From assembly GCF_009870125.1 (NCBI RefSeq), contig NC_046683.1, positions 60,589,869-60,653,868 on the forward strand: 64,000 nt of DNA, in the 5' to 3' direction. The position numbers and the translations under genes are program-made. The notes under the pieces are model-generated. The model did not search any database, had not been told where the DNA came from, and saw only the letters and a list, made by a program, of their open reading frames with translations. Below, piece by piece: positions 15,001 through 53,770 of the stretch. Position 1 is the stretch's first letter. Every line of letters starts with the position of its first letter. The DNA is from Drosophila pseudoobscura (lineage: Eukaryota; Arthropoda; Insecta; Diptera; Drosophilidae).

Positions 15001-15100
15001 AGTGTCGGAATATTGCCGCAATACTGGCACCTCTACCCGTCGGCGGATGATGACGCAGCACTGCTGGAACGAAATGCACGAGTTGCATCCACTCAAGTGA
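1..15100 (+). CDS. CNMaR: Rhodopsin-family peptide GPCR, 3' part (probable CNMamide receptor)
   Basis: Seven coding exons: 1-244, 5483-5625, 5745-6001, 6426-6550, 8664-8782, 8854-8924 and 15003-15100. All have GT-AG borders and matching phases and encode about 351 residues; the N-terminus through TM2 is left of the window. The fragment opens in TM3 with an ERF motif (DRY equivalent, fragment residues 19-21), then TM4 (about 40-60), an extracellular loop with an N-A-T sequon and the conserved Cys, TM5, a long Gln/His-rich third intracellular loop, TM6, and TM7 ending in INFVLYCVSGQNFR. A short basic tail ends in HELHPLK. It is a plasma-membrane receptor, probably for a neuropeptide. I assign CNMaR from the overall look and the 67C neighbourhood; a related FMRFamide/myosuppressin-type receptor is the alternative. 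The GPCR call is firm, the ligand is not. The gene lies opposite to, and inside an intron of, furry. Confidence 0.85.
538..565. repeat. ATGG tetranucleotide microsatellite
   Basis: About seven mostly perfect copies of a GGAT/ATGG unit with one interruption. A similar run lies at 4056-4089 in the same intron. Confidence 0.9.
5017..5037. repeat. GA dinucleotide microsatellite
   Basis: An uninterrupted AG run of about ten units within the GPCR intron. It could bind GAGA factor, but nothing around it points to a promoter. Confidence 0.9.
6551..8663 (+). other. Intron of the GPCR gene (2.1 kb), no gene seen
   Basis: Donor GTAAGT follows the TM6 exon and the acceptor precedes the TM7 exon. The content is A/T-rich with an A-tract near 7548-7567. 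Open frames on the minus strand between 7718 and 8385 lack codon structure or similarity I can recognise. Confidence 0.7.
12226..12665 (-). pseudogene. Dead DDE transposase fragment (IS630-Tc1-mariner type)
   Basis: Read on the minus strand, about 12519-12436 gives a block with QQNAAPCHTVNQTV followed by FLQRKFPGR. This matches the second-Asp region of IS630/Tc1/mariner-type transposases (usually QQDGAPCHT). After a frame change and stops (GF-stop-KAQ), about 12353-12226 continues PHTFDELKAGIRAAI and ends in RGHFIEAIT plus a stop. That is the usual C-terminal tail, where DELK..IR is followed by a GGH-like motif. The second catalytic Asp of the motif reads Asn, and in-frame stops and at least one frameshift separate the blocks, so this copy is inactive. 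N-terminal parts are only faintly visible beyond 12560, and I could not place terminal inverted repeats. The fragment lies in an intron of both the GPCR (opposite strand) and furry. Confidence 0.72.
14909..14940. repeat. CT-rich microsatellite
   Basis: A pyrimidine run of CT repeats about 60 bp upstream of the last GPCR acceptor. It may add to the polypyrimidine context of that exon. Confidence 0.85.
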
Positions 15101-15137
15101 GGCAACTGTGGCAAGTGAGGCAACTGTGGCAAGTGGG
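15095..15137 (+). repeat. 18-bp tandem repeat spanning the GPCR stop codon
   Basis: The unit AAGTGAGGCAACTGTGGC occurs at 15095-15112 and 15113-15130, followed by a partial third copy. The unit begins with the last sense codon and the stop (AAG TGA), so the in-frame stop is itself duplicated 18 bp downstream. Confidence 0.9.
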
Positions 15138-17506
15138 TGCGAAGCTATAAACCAGCTGCCATGCCTCCACCACTTGTGAGAGGCGAATGGCGAATGGCAA
15201 ATGGAGGGAAAAAGCGCCCGGGGATACGCAGGAATTTCGATTTTAATTAGATCGCAGCAAACGAAACACACAAAAAATACACGAAAAAAAAAACAGCAAA
15301 GATAAAGCACACAAAAAACGAAAAGTCCGAGGAAAAAAATTTGTATTCAGAGGAATACAAAAACACAAGAAAAGGTGCAGGGGAAATTTGTTTGTGATGT
15401 TTGCCAAGGCCAAGTAAAAGGAAATTGCAAAAAAATTAAAAAGCAAGCTAGCTAAAAAAAAAACAACAACAAAACAAAACAAAAGTAGACAAAAATCTCC
15501 ATTTATAAGTGTTTAAATAACCGCGTAGATCTACAAAGGAATCAACTCTTTTTTTTCGCTTAATTAAATCCCAATTTTAGCCTAATTCCAATCGAAAATC
15601 TCTGAAATTGGAATCTAATTGGTAATGTCAATATCGCAAAGATGAAATAATACACAACAAAAACCAAATATCAATTTATGGCAGTTTATTCGAGCGATGT
15701 GTAAATGTAATAAATGTTAATTTCGTTAAATTGGAAGCCGACAATTGTGTTTTAATTGGATTTCCGAATGGCCATAATTGCTATTTAAATCATTCTCATT
15801 TTCCAATTGATTTAACCTGATTAATCCCCTCCCCCGCATCATCCGACCACTTTGAATGGGGGCTCAATGGGACTTTTCATTTGGCAATTCGGCAGTTCGG
15901 CAACTTACGGACAATTGAATTGGTGAAATGAGATCTCATCCTTATCTACTTATCCCTCGAGGCTCGAGCTTATCCCCCGCCCACACAGCTTGTCCGATGG
16001 AGGCCTGATATTAAAATTGTACCTTTCTGAGGTGGAGATGCTCATGGAGGTGGTGGGCATGGCGCATGGAGCAAGAAGGATGCATCAACAGCGTCAACAA
16101 GGTGGGGAGGAAACATCATCAGCTTAGTGCAAATACAGCTCAAAAAGGTCAAAGGAGGACCTTACATTTTTCTGACAGTTTTTCGAATGTGTGGGTGGGG
16201 GGCTGCCTGGGTAATGCTATTTGGGTAAACAGCCCAAAATCCCAAGACAAGCCGCTCGCCAAGTTTTGTGTTTTCCCCCCAAAAAAACACAAGTAATGCT
16301 CGAGTGTAATCTATATAATTATAGAGTCGCCTCCGTCGATTTTCGGGGCTTATCTGAGGGCACAAGGACAAGGGAAGTTTCAATTTCTGAAGACAAAGGC
16401 TCTCAAGGATCAGGATTAAAATATACGAGTACAAGTTCGAGTGCACACTCCCACAGAAATCGAAAATCGAAAGTAAAAGCGAAATGTAAACAAGCTTCAA
16501 TCCAATCAAAGAAAAAGAAAAAAGAAAAACGAACGGTGGGTACAATTTACGCATCCTTAGGAGCAGCAGAATCGTATCTTATCCCAAAGCTTCTTATGTA
16601 ATGCAATAAAATACACACGCAATCCCAACACACACACACACATACCTCCAGAGGAAACAGCATCAATAAGGTGTATGAAATTAAAATGCAAAATACAAAC
16701 ATCAGCAAGAAAAATAAACAACACTTGACGCTTGACGCACTGGGAAATGTTGCGGGGAAAATGGGATGGCAGGCGGCAGGAGTAACCTCTTCGACTGCGG
16801 GAGACAGTCTTTAGGGTCGGATTTGGGCCCTGAGTTGGGGCTGAAGGGCCACCAACTCAAACACAAACACATTGTGAACACATTAAGGATTACGGCGAGC
16901 AGTGCCAATGCGAAGCCTTAATTTCAGGGGAAATAATTCCAGCGGATGCGGTCGGTTACCTGATAATATATTCAGCCCATGAAAAACTCAGCCCAGTAAA
17001 CTCGACTCCAAACTACTTTGACTTCACTTTAGTTGCACAGCTTTGACTTCATAAGTTGATTGAGAAATAAACGAAGGCAGTTTCAACTTGGTTCCAATTT
17101 GTTTAAGTACATTCGAGCTCCTCTTTGTCAAAGAGGTACAGGTTACAAAGGACAGAAACAGCTTCAAACCTGAAAGGCTACCTCTAATTACTTGGCAATT
17201 TTAAGTTTTTTAAGTTACTGTTTTAGCATCTTAGTTTATAGAAAACCCTTGCAGTTGGCTAATATTTCTTTTCACAGCTTCTCCTCTCGTTGCAGACCCA
17301 AAAGAAAAGCCAACTGTGTGATTTACTTAGCATGAACATTGTTGCAGCGCCCCACCTTTTCTCTTAGAAGACCCAATCCCCCGGGAGGAAAGTTTTGCGC
17401 CAAGTCTTAGCCAGCATTTTCATTTTATTTCGCGCACCAGCACCAACCAGAAACATCCATCACCAGTTGTTTGTTTTGTTGCCATGTCAATAGGAAGAGC
17501 TCATAC
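15101..17506. other. GPCR 3' UTR/flank and furry intron, no gene seen
   Basis: This is A-rich sequence after the GPCR stop; a 3' UTR is expected in its first part. The rest is furry intron up to the donor at 17506-17505 on the minus strand. I looked for further furry exons on the minus strand and found none. Confidence 0.65.
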
Positions 17507-37106
<19,600 letters not shown>

Positions 37107-37474
37107 TTGCCGTAATTTCGGGGGGGCCTGGGAAACGAAGACGCCTCGTACAATCAATTGGCAATGTTACAATTGGTTTTTTCGCAAAAAACATGAGTCT
37201 GGGAAAGTTGCAGCTGCGGCCATTTTTTTTGCCTCCCAAAGTCGGGGCATGTGGATTGTTTTCCTTAATGCTGTGCACTCCAGTTGCACTCAGTTGCGGT
37301 TGGGAACACTTTTACACGGTGGTATAACTATTTTACTATGCTTTTATTCTATTTGGGTCACTTTTTGTTTAATTTTAAATGAAAATTGTACAAAAAGTAG
37401 AAGAAGCAGAAAGAAGATCAGCTGTTTTTTGTTTATGCAGCGCTGCCACCTGGTCGTACAACAGCTGAAGATGT

Positions 37475-37521
37475 AATATCGATTAGTATCGTAATGATAT
37501 CGTCAGCTGGTATGACGTCCC
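37475..37521 (+). promoter_or_regulatory. Promoter module copy 1: ATATCGAT + E-box + CRE-like
   Basis: Contains ATATCGAT (37476-37483) and, 20 bp on, CAGCTGGTATGACGTC (37504-37519), an E-box joined to a TGACGTC half of a CRE. The intervening TAGTATCGTAATGATATCG is alignable with copy 2. Confidence 0.65.
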
Positions 37522-37801
37522 ACATCTAAAAAGCATGTAGAAATGGATTTTTTGTACATACATATGTAGTCGACATGTCTAGTTACCCTGTAGTTACTTG
37601 GTGATATTGCCAAATCAAGGAATATTATTATAAATAAATATGTAACCCAGTCTGTTTTTAAAATACACCCCCACAAATTCTAAAACGTGAAGAATTTCAG
37701 CGCAGTTCAGGTGACAGATATCGGGGATTTTTTGGTAAGTATAATGGACGATCTGCAAGGAGAATTCACAAACAGTAATTTAAAACAGCCCGCCTTAATC
37801 G

Positions 37802-37853
37802 AATATCGATGAATATCTTAATAATTATCGGCGGCCAGCTGATATGACGTCAC
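37802..37853 (+). promoter_or_regulatory. Promoter module copy 2: ATATCGAT + E-box + full CRE
   Basis: Contains ATATCGAT (37803-37810) and, 25 bp on, CAGCTGATATGACGTC followed by AC, giving a perfect TGACGTCA palindrome. It is in the same order and orientation as copy 1, about 330 bp away and about 205 bp from the MPPED start codon. Confidence 0.65.
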
Positions 37854-38057
37854 GACACAAATTTTGACTAATACATGGACTAAATACACCAAATACTTAA
37901 CTAAACATAAATAAATGTCTCCTAATCAGCGTTCAGCGATGCGCTGGCGATTGCACTGACTTGCCAAAACAGTGCGCCACAAAGAAATAGTGAGTTCTCC
38001 CTGCAGGCACTCCCCCGTTTACCGGTCCTAATTCCGTGAAACTTTTGCAGAAAAACA

Positions 38058-38969
38058 ATGGAAATACCGACAGTGCCCGTTCATCCGTTAAGCAGCGATC
38101 CAACTGCCGCGTGGAAGGACATCAGCAAGACGCAGCGCGTCATCAAGGTGACCATGAAGCCTCCGACGAATGCAGTGGCGGCCAACAAGGCGCGCGTGGT
38201 CTGCATGTCCGACACGCACTCCCTGACGCCGTACATCAAATTCGATGTGCCCGATGGTGACATCTTCATCCACGCAGGGGACTTCACCAAGTGCGGCCAG
38301 CTAGAAGAGGTGGAGGAGTTCAACACGTGGATCGGGGCCCTGCCGCATCGGCACAAGATCGTGATTGCTGGCAATCACGAGCTTAGCTTCGACCGAACGT
38401 TCACGCATCCGTTTCAGAACAACGCCAAGGGACACTCGAGCACCAAGCACACGGGCATGTCCATCCTGGACGACCTGCCGACCCTGGGCAATGCTAAGGA
38501 GAGCATGGAGAGCGCCGTGCAGACGCAGAATATCCGTGAGGTTCTCACCAATTGCACGTACTTGGAGGACCAGCTGCTGGAGTTGTGGGGCGTCCGCATC
38601 TACGGCTCACCCTGGCAGCCAGAGTTTTGTCGCTGGGCCTTCAATGTGCCACGCGGTGCCGCCTGTCTGGAGAAGTGGAACCAAGTGCCTGCGGGCGTCG
38701 ATATACTCGTCACCCATACGCCACCAGTGGGCCATGGCGATCTGTGCTGCTCCGGCGTGCGGGCCGGCTGCGTGGAGCTGCTCTCCACGGTCCAGCAGCG
38801 GGTGAAGCCCAAGTACCATGTGTTCGGCCATGTCCACGAGGGCTATGGCATCACCAGCGACGGGCGGATCATATATGTGAATGCCTCTACATGCGACATA
38901 AATTATTTACCCAACAATCCCCCCATTGTGTTCGATGTGACGCTCCCACCTGGCATGAGCAAGGATTAG
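38058..38969 (+). CDS. CG16717: MPPED1/2-type metallophosphoesterase (dMpped)
   Basis: A single 303-codon reading frame from ATG 38058 to TAG. It has the calcineurin-like phosphoesterase motifs in order: MSDTHS (Asp-x-His), IFIHAGDF (GD), VIAGNHELSFD (GNHE), LVTHTPPVGHGD and FGHVHEGYG (GHxH). All metal ligands are present, including the second-last His in GHVH, which I recall being replaced by Gly in mammalian MPPED2, so an active two-metal phosphodiesterase is expected. Length and C-terminal NASTCDINYLPNNPP match the UPF0046/MPPED family. The fly orthologue has been studied as dMpped, with a reported role in lifespan. It diverges from furry and lies 372 bp before alphaTub67C. Confidence 0.95.
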   Translation: MEIPTVPVHPLSSDPTAAWKDISKTQRVIKVTMKPPTNAVAANKARVVCMSDTHSLTPYIKFDVPDGDIFIHAGDFTKCGQLEEVEEFNTWIGALPHRHKIVIAGNHELSFDRTFTHPFQNNAKGHSSTKHTGMSILDDLPTLGNAKESMESAVQTQNIREVLTNCTYLEDQLLELWGVRIYGSPWQPEFCRWAFNVPRGAACLEKWNQVPAGVDILVTHTPPVGHGDLCCSGVRAGCVELLSTVQQRVKPKYHVFGHVHEGYGITSDGRIIYVNASTCDINYLPNNPPIVFDVTLPPGMSKD

Positions 38970-39341
38970 TCCAAGTCCTAGTACCGCCATGATATTATTT
39001 ACATATATTTTTAAGTTTTTAAAAATGATTTTGAAACCGATAAATGCTCATTAAAATCCGAGTTTCAAACCGATTGTACCGATCGCAACTGGATTGCAGC
39101 CCCTCCCCATGACTGCAGTTTGGATGGATGGCAGCTCTGCTGCAGTTTGATATTCCTCTTTGCGCGCAATCCGTAACGGTGCTCTTCCAAGTACTTTTCG
39201 AGCGGCGTGGACGGACAAGCAAAAGGAGAACAAGAAGATATCCAAAAGTCGTGGAAGTCATCCGTGTTCCGTGGCCCTTGAAAATTGATTTTAAATTGTA
39301 TTTCTATATTTTAGCTGTGCAAAAAGTATAAAAGACATAAA

Positions 39342-41041
39342 ATGGTGAGATTTATATAAAGATCTGTCGAATAAAACGCACAAAACAACATAATGGTTAA
39401 AAAAAAGTATTAATCAAGCAAGAAAATATGCTGGAAAGTCGCTTCTATGTGAATTTTCCAGCAGACCAGAGATATCTTTAATTAAATATTGATGGGATTC
39501 TAAAACAAAGTAAGATCGTGAAATCTTCAGATGATCTTCCAAAGAGTTTTCCTGCCCCGAAATTGTTGTAACTTTCCTAACCTCCAACAATGGCGGCGAC
39601 CTCTCTGTTTCTCCTTCTCTATCGTTCGTTTCGCTCTCCCTCTTTTTAGCGCGAAGTCATCTCCATCCAGATCGGGCAGTGCGGCATCCAGATAGGGAAT
39701 TCCTGCTGGGAGCTGTACCTCCTCGAGCACGGCATCAATTTAGATGGCAGCCCCAAGACCAAGGAGGAGCTGCTGGCCAGCGGTAGCAGCGCCAGCGTGG
39801 GGCACGACACCACGGCCAACGATGCACGGACCTTCTTCACGGAGACGGGCAACGGAAAGCAGGTTCCACGCTCCATATTCGTCGACCTGGAGCCGACGGT
39901 CATCGATGATGTGCGGAACGGACCCATGCGAAGTCTATACCATCCGGAGCAGCTGATCTCGGGAAAGGAGGATGCGGCCAACAACTATGCGCGCGGACGC
40001 TACTCCATTGGTAAGGAGGTGATCGACAAGGTGACGTCGCGGCTGCAGAAGATCGCCGAGCAATGTGACAGCCTGCAGGGCTTCCTCATCTTCCACTCGC
40101 TGGGCGGAGGCACTGGCTCCGGGTTCACCTCGCTGCTGGTGGAGCGCCTCTCAACCGACTACAGCAAGAAGTGTAAGCTGGACTTTGCGGTTTACCCCTC
40201 GCCAAAGGTCTCCACGGCCGTGGTGGAGCCCTACAACGCCCTGCTGACCACCCACTCGACCCTTGAGCACTCGGACTGCGTCTTCATGGTGGACAACGAG
40301 GCTATCTACGATATATGCAACAACAGCCTGGGTGTGGACCGACCGGCCTATCTCAATCTGAATCGGCTGATCGCCCAGATTGTCAGCTCCACGACGGCCT
40401 CCCTGCGATTCAATGGCTCCATGAACGTGGATCTCAACGAATTCCAAACGAATCTGGTACCCTTTCCGCGCATCCACTTCCCCCTGGTGGCCTACGCCCC
40501 GCTGATGTCCGCCGCGCGGGCTGCTCACGAGCAGCACGCCATCACGACGCTGACCAACGCCTGCTTCGAGGCCTCCAACATGATGGTCAAGTGCGATCCG
40601 CGGGCCGGCAAATTCATGGCCTGCTGCATGCTCTACCGTGGCGATGTGGTGCCCAAGGATGTCAATGCCGCCGTCTCGGCCATCAAGTCGAAGCGGCACA
40701 TCCAGTTTGTCGACTGGTGTCCCACCGGCTTCAAGATCGGCATCAACTACGAGAAGCCAGCCTTCGTCCCCAACGGAGATCTGGCCCCCACGTCCCGTGC
40801 CTGCTGCATGCTCTCCAACACCACGGCCATCTCGGTGGCCTTCTCCAGTCTGTCGTACAAGTTCGATCTGATGTTCAAGAAGCGGGCCTTCGTCCACTGG
40901 TACGTCGGCGAGGGCATGGAGGAGGGGGAGTTCACAGAGGCGCGCGAGAACATTTCCGTGCTGGAGCGCGACTTCGAGGAGGTCGGCCTGGACAATTTGG
41001 ACGACGCCGGAGGCGATGACGAGGATTTCGATGAGTACTGA
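39342..41041 (+). CDS. alphaTub67C: Alpha-tubulin, maternal isotype 67C
   Basis: Two coding exons: the ATG alone (39342-39344, donor GTGAGA) and 39650-41041, giving 464 residues. An intron straight after ATG is the usual alpha-tubulin layout. The protein begins [17 protein letters not shown], has the GTP-binding GGGTGSG, and ends in an acidic tail EDFDEY with a terminal Tyr. It is clearly diverged: the luminal loop around the usual acetylated Lys40 is replaced by a longer stretch ([18 protein letters not shown]) without the standard GGGDDS. That divergence, plus the 67C neighbours, identifies the female-germline isotype needed for meiotic and early cleavage spindles. Expression itself cannot be read from the sequence. 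Confidence 0.96.
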
Positions 41042-41549
41042 GACCAGATCGAAAACACTAAATATTTCATCATAATTATGTAAATAAATGAATATCGTCT
41101 GGAAACGAATCAAATGTATTCAGAAATGGATTTTTCAACGGCTAGGGCTGGAGGTTAGGGATGGGCTATCCATAGTACCAATAAGAAGAGTAGGAACCAT
41201 GTAAATCCATAAATAAGTACAAATTTATATTGAAAAGAAAGAGATCAAAGAATAGTTTCTAAGGGGAATTTGCGAATTATTTGGAACCCTTTAATGAACC
41301 TCTCTAAAGATACCATCTGTTGTAGAAACCATCCAAATTGGAAGATTCACAAGGATCAGCATCAATATATTCGAGGGAACAGATACGAAACGATAAAACA
41401 AAATCATCTAGTGTTCATTGGGGCAACCTTTGAGCGTTACGAGCACATTCAGTTCAAATCATTTCGGAAGACGAAACCTATCACAACGTTACAGAAAACT
41501 GTTACAGAAAACTAAAATTTATTTTTTTTTAAATCTAAACTCCAACAAA
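41042..41549 (+). other. Gap between alphaTub67C and the SPEF1-like gene
   Basis: A short 3' flank, then A/T-rich sequence. Near 41402 lies AATCATCTAGTGTTCA, which resembles AATCATCGAGTGTTTA 55 bp upstream of the second SPEF1-like gene, so it may be a shared upstream element. Confidence 0.5.
41083..41088 (+). terminator. Polyadenylation signal of alphaTub67C
   Basis: AATAAA 42 bp after the stop codon implies a very short 3' UTR. Confidence 0.65.
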
Positions 41550-42503
41550 ATGTCACACATTCGGCATCTTGATTTCGACGAAGATAGAAATCTTAATCAG
41601 TGGCTCGAGGAGCAATGCATCGATCTGAATAGCAAGAAGAGACGCGAACTCTCAGATGTTCTTCCGGTTGCTATAATTGTGAAGAAGTTCTACACTCGAT
41701 TGGTGGACCTGAATCCGTACACTCCCTTACGGAACAGTGTGGCTCTCAAGTTGAAGAATTGGGAGATTTTCAATGCGAGAGTTCTTAAGAAACTGAACAT
41801 AAAGCTGTCCGACTCAGACATAATGGCGCTCGCCCAAGGCAGCAGAGGGGCAATAGAGTCGCTATTCTACGACCTTTTCTTGGCGGACAGAAGCATCAAG
41901 ACACCCAGAGAGTCAAGGACACCCGACGAGTCGGTTAAGATACTGAGAAAGACGCCTAAGGGACACAGCATGTCGTTGAAGCAACGCAAAGAAGCGTTGC
42001 AGAAACGCATAGAATCGTTGGAGAGACGCAACGAATTGTTGCAGAATTCCAGCGAGCCGTTGGATTCGAAGTCACTGACATTCATCGAGACCCCAGGGGC
42101 TGCCTCAGTCCAGGACTTATCGTTGAAGTCGAGGTCACTAACCTTCAACAGCATCTCAAGGCCAGCCCCAGTGCTGGCATTGTCGGAGATGTTAATCGTC
42201 GATGCGGGGCAAACGATCAACGGCACGATGCTGGAGATGCCGTACCACGTGGTACCTTACGATATTTACGAGAAGGACATGCGTGCAAGCGTTGCAAAGG
42301 ACGCCTACATTAGCAGACTAGAAGAGAAAACTAAATATATGAAAGACATTATAAATTTAAAAGACAGCCGCATCGACGACCTGATGAGCCAATTGTGTAA
42401 GCTATCGGTGAAATTGTTACAGATGAATTCAAGTTTTAAGAAAAATTTGGATAAGGCCAAAAAGATGCAAGGTACGCTCAGCTCGCAGACATTCCTCAAA
42501 TGA
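41550..42503 (+). CDS. SPEF1/CLAMP-like protein with CH domain and coiled coil (copy A)
   Basis: Intronless, 317 residues from ATG 41550 (in CCAACAAAATG) to TGA. Residues about 15-112 match the SPEF1-type CH domain: LNQWLEEQCIDL, the block LSDVLPVAIIV then FYTRLVDL, and LKNWEIFNARVLKKLNI. The middle (about 113-250) is Ser/Lys/Arg-rich. Residues about 250-303 form a likely coiled coil (YISRLEEKTKYMKDIINL...), as in SPEF1. In the family this combination bundles or binds microtubules in cilia and sperm flagella, so a testis role is plausible but inferred. A closely related shorter copy lies at 44542-44985. CG16719 in D. melanogaster may be the orthologue, but I am unsure. Confidence 0.85.
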   Translation: MSHIRHLDFDEDRNLNQWLEEQCIDLNSKKRRELSDVLPVAIIVKKFYTRLVDLNPYTPLRNSVALKLKNWEIFNARVLKKLNIKLSDSDIMALAQGSRGAIESLFYDLFLADRSIKTPRESRTPDESVKILRKTPKGHSMSLKQRKEALQKRIESLERRNELLQNSSEPLDSKSLTFIETPGAASVQDLSLKSRSLTFNSISRPAPVLALSEMLIVDAGQTINGTMLEMPYHVVPYDIYEKDMRASVAKDAYISRLEEKTKYMKDIINLKDSRIDDLMSQLCKLSVKLLQMNSSFKKNLDKAKKMQGTLSSQTFLK

Positions 42504-43712
42504 TATTTTAAATCCTTTTCTACTCCTTTTTTTTAGATTTTGCAAATTCCTGAAAACGTCAAAATATACTTTTCAATGTTCATTTTAGTTTTTAAAACAT
42601 ATTGTTTGGATCTTTCAAAAAGTAAAATTATATAAGAATATATATGATGTGTCTTTGCTGATTTTTTAGAGATGATTGGTAGATCTATTCTAAATACAAA
42701 TTGTACCTTTTGGTCACATATGAATATCGGTCGCTGGGGTCAATCGATTATTGGAAATTTGGAATGGAACAGTTTCGTTACCTATCATCGAGTAAAACTA
42801 TTTTTGATTAGTTTTCTGTAATATTTTTTTGTATATTTTCTTTAGTTTTTTTGTTGATTGGGTTTTTGTTTTGTTGTTAATTATTTTTTTTAACGCCTAT
42901 CTGCTATTTTCTTGTTTTCAATTGTATTTTGTTTTCTCTTATCTTTTGTTTTACTTAATTTTACTAGAATTTATTTTGTTGTTTTACTTTGAACTTGCAA
43001 GTTACTTTGCGTTTTCAATTTTCTTTGTTGAGTTTGTCGCTTCTCTGCTCAAAGACTTACATAGATTAAAGAATCATCCAAAATTTGTTGCTCAGTGTAA
43101 AACTACAATATTCTTGTTGTGTGTGTGAGTGTTTGTGTATGTAGGGAGGTGTGTGTGTATATATATATCTTCTACAGTGTTTGTTGTTGTTTTTTTTCTT
43201 GTTTATCTATATATCTAAATTTCTCTCTAAGAGCAGGCCAATGTGTACGTACACCAAAATAGGGTTCCAAAATGGGAATTCTCTTGAGAATCGGAAAAAG
43301 GGGATTGAACAAAACTCTTAATTTACAAAAGGAAAGCAATGGAAATAGTGTACTTTTGTGGGTGTTTGTGTGTGTGTGTGTGTGTGTATGTGTGTTATAT
43401 TTAGGCTCTATTCATTAGATAATTACATAATGACGTTTTTCATTCCCCTCCCCCCGGATCTACTCTGCTTTTGCTTTTGCTTTTGCTTTCAATTACAATA
43501 GTTAATCCATAAAAAATATATAACGATGATGATGGCAAAATATGTATGTTTCAAGTTGTTTTATGTTTTATGTTGTTGGTGTTGCATTTGCATTTTCTGT
43601 AGTTTAAATGGTTATTCAAGTTGGGTGGTGGTTAGATTGTTGTGGTTGTAGCTGTGGTTGTTCTGGTGTTTTGCTGCTGCTGCTGCTCTAAATTGGTGCC
43701 CTAGTCGTGGGT
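42504..43712. other. Convergent intergenic region, T-rich
   Basis: Holds the 3' ends of copy A (plus) and Prps (minus). There is a very T-rich stretch (about 42800-43020) and a GT run (43366-43395). A 99-codon plus-strand frame at 42829 is just poly-Phe/Leu from the T-richness. Confidence 0.7.
43366..43395. repeat. GT dinucleotide microsatellite
   Basis: About twelve GT units with one interruption in the Prps 3' flank. Confidence 0.9.

Positions 43713-53770
<10,058 letters not shown>

Larger units (their letters stand above)
8925..15002 (+). other. Last intron of the GPCR gene (6.1 kb) holding a transposon relic
   Basis: The donor (ACA-G then GTGAGT at 8925) and the acceptor at 15001-15002 join in phase to the final 32-codon exon. 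Inside are a TATC run (9253-9281), a degenerate transposase (about 12226-12665, minus) and a CT run just before the acceptor (14909-14940). No other gene is apparent. Confidence 0.75.
37107..38057. promoter_or_regulatory. Divergent promoter region between furry and the MPPED gene
   Basis: A 951 bp gap separates two divergent start codons. It carries two copies of a roughly 50 bp module (37475-37521 and 37802-37853). A strong donor-like TTTG-GTAAGT (37735) and an acceptor-like TTTTGCAG (38050) would allow a spliced 5' UTR for the MPPED gene, but module 2 would then fall in that intron, so the arrangement is uncertain. No TATA box is evident, as is common for housekeeping fly promoters. Confidence 0.6.

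Noticed and set aside
39326-39334. TATA-like GTATAAAAG before alphaTub67C
   Set aside because: Only about 8-16 bp upstream of the ATG, so transcription from it would start after the start codon; it is probably 5' UTR.
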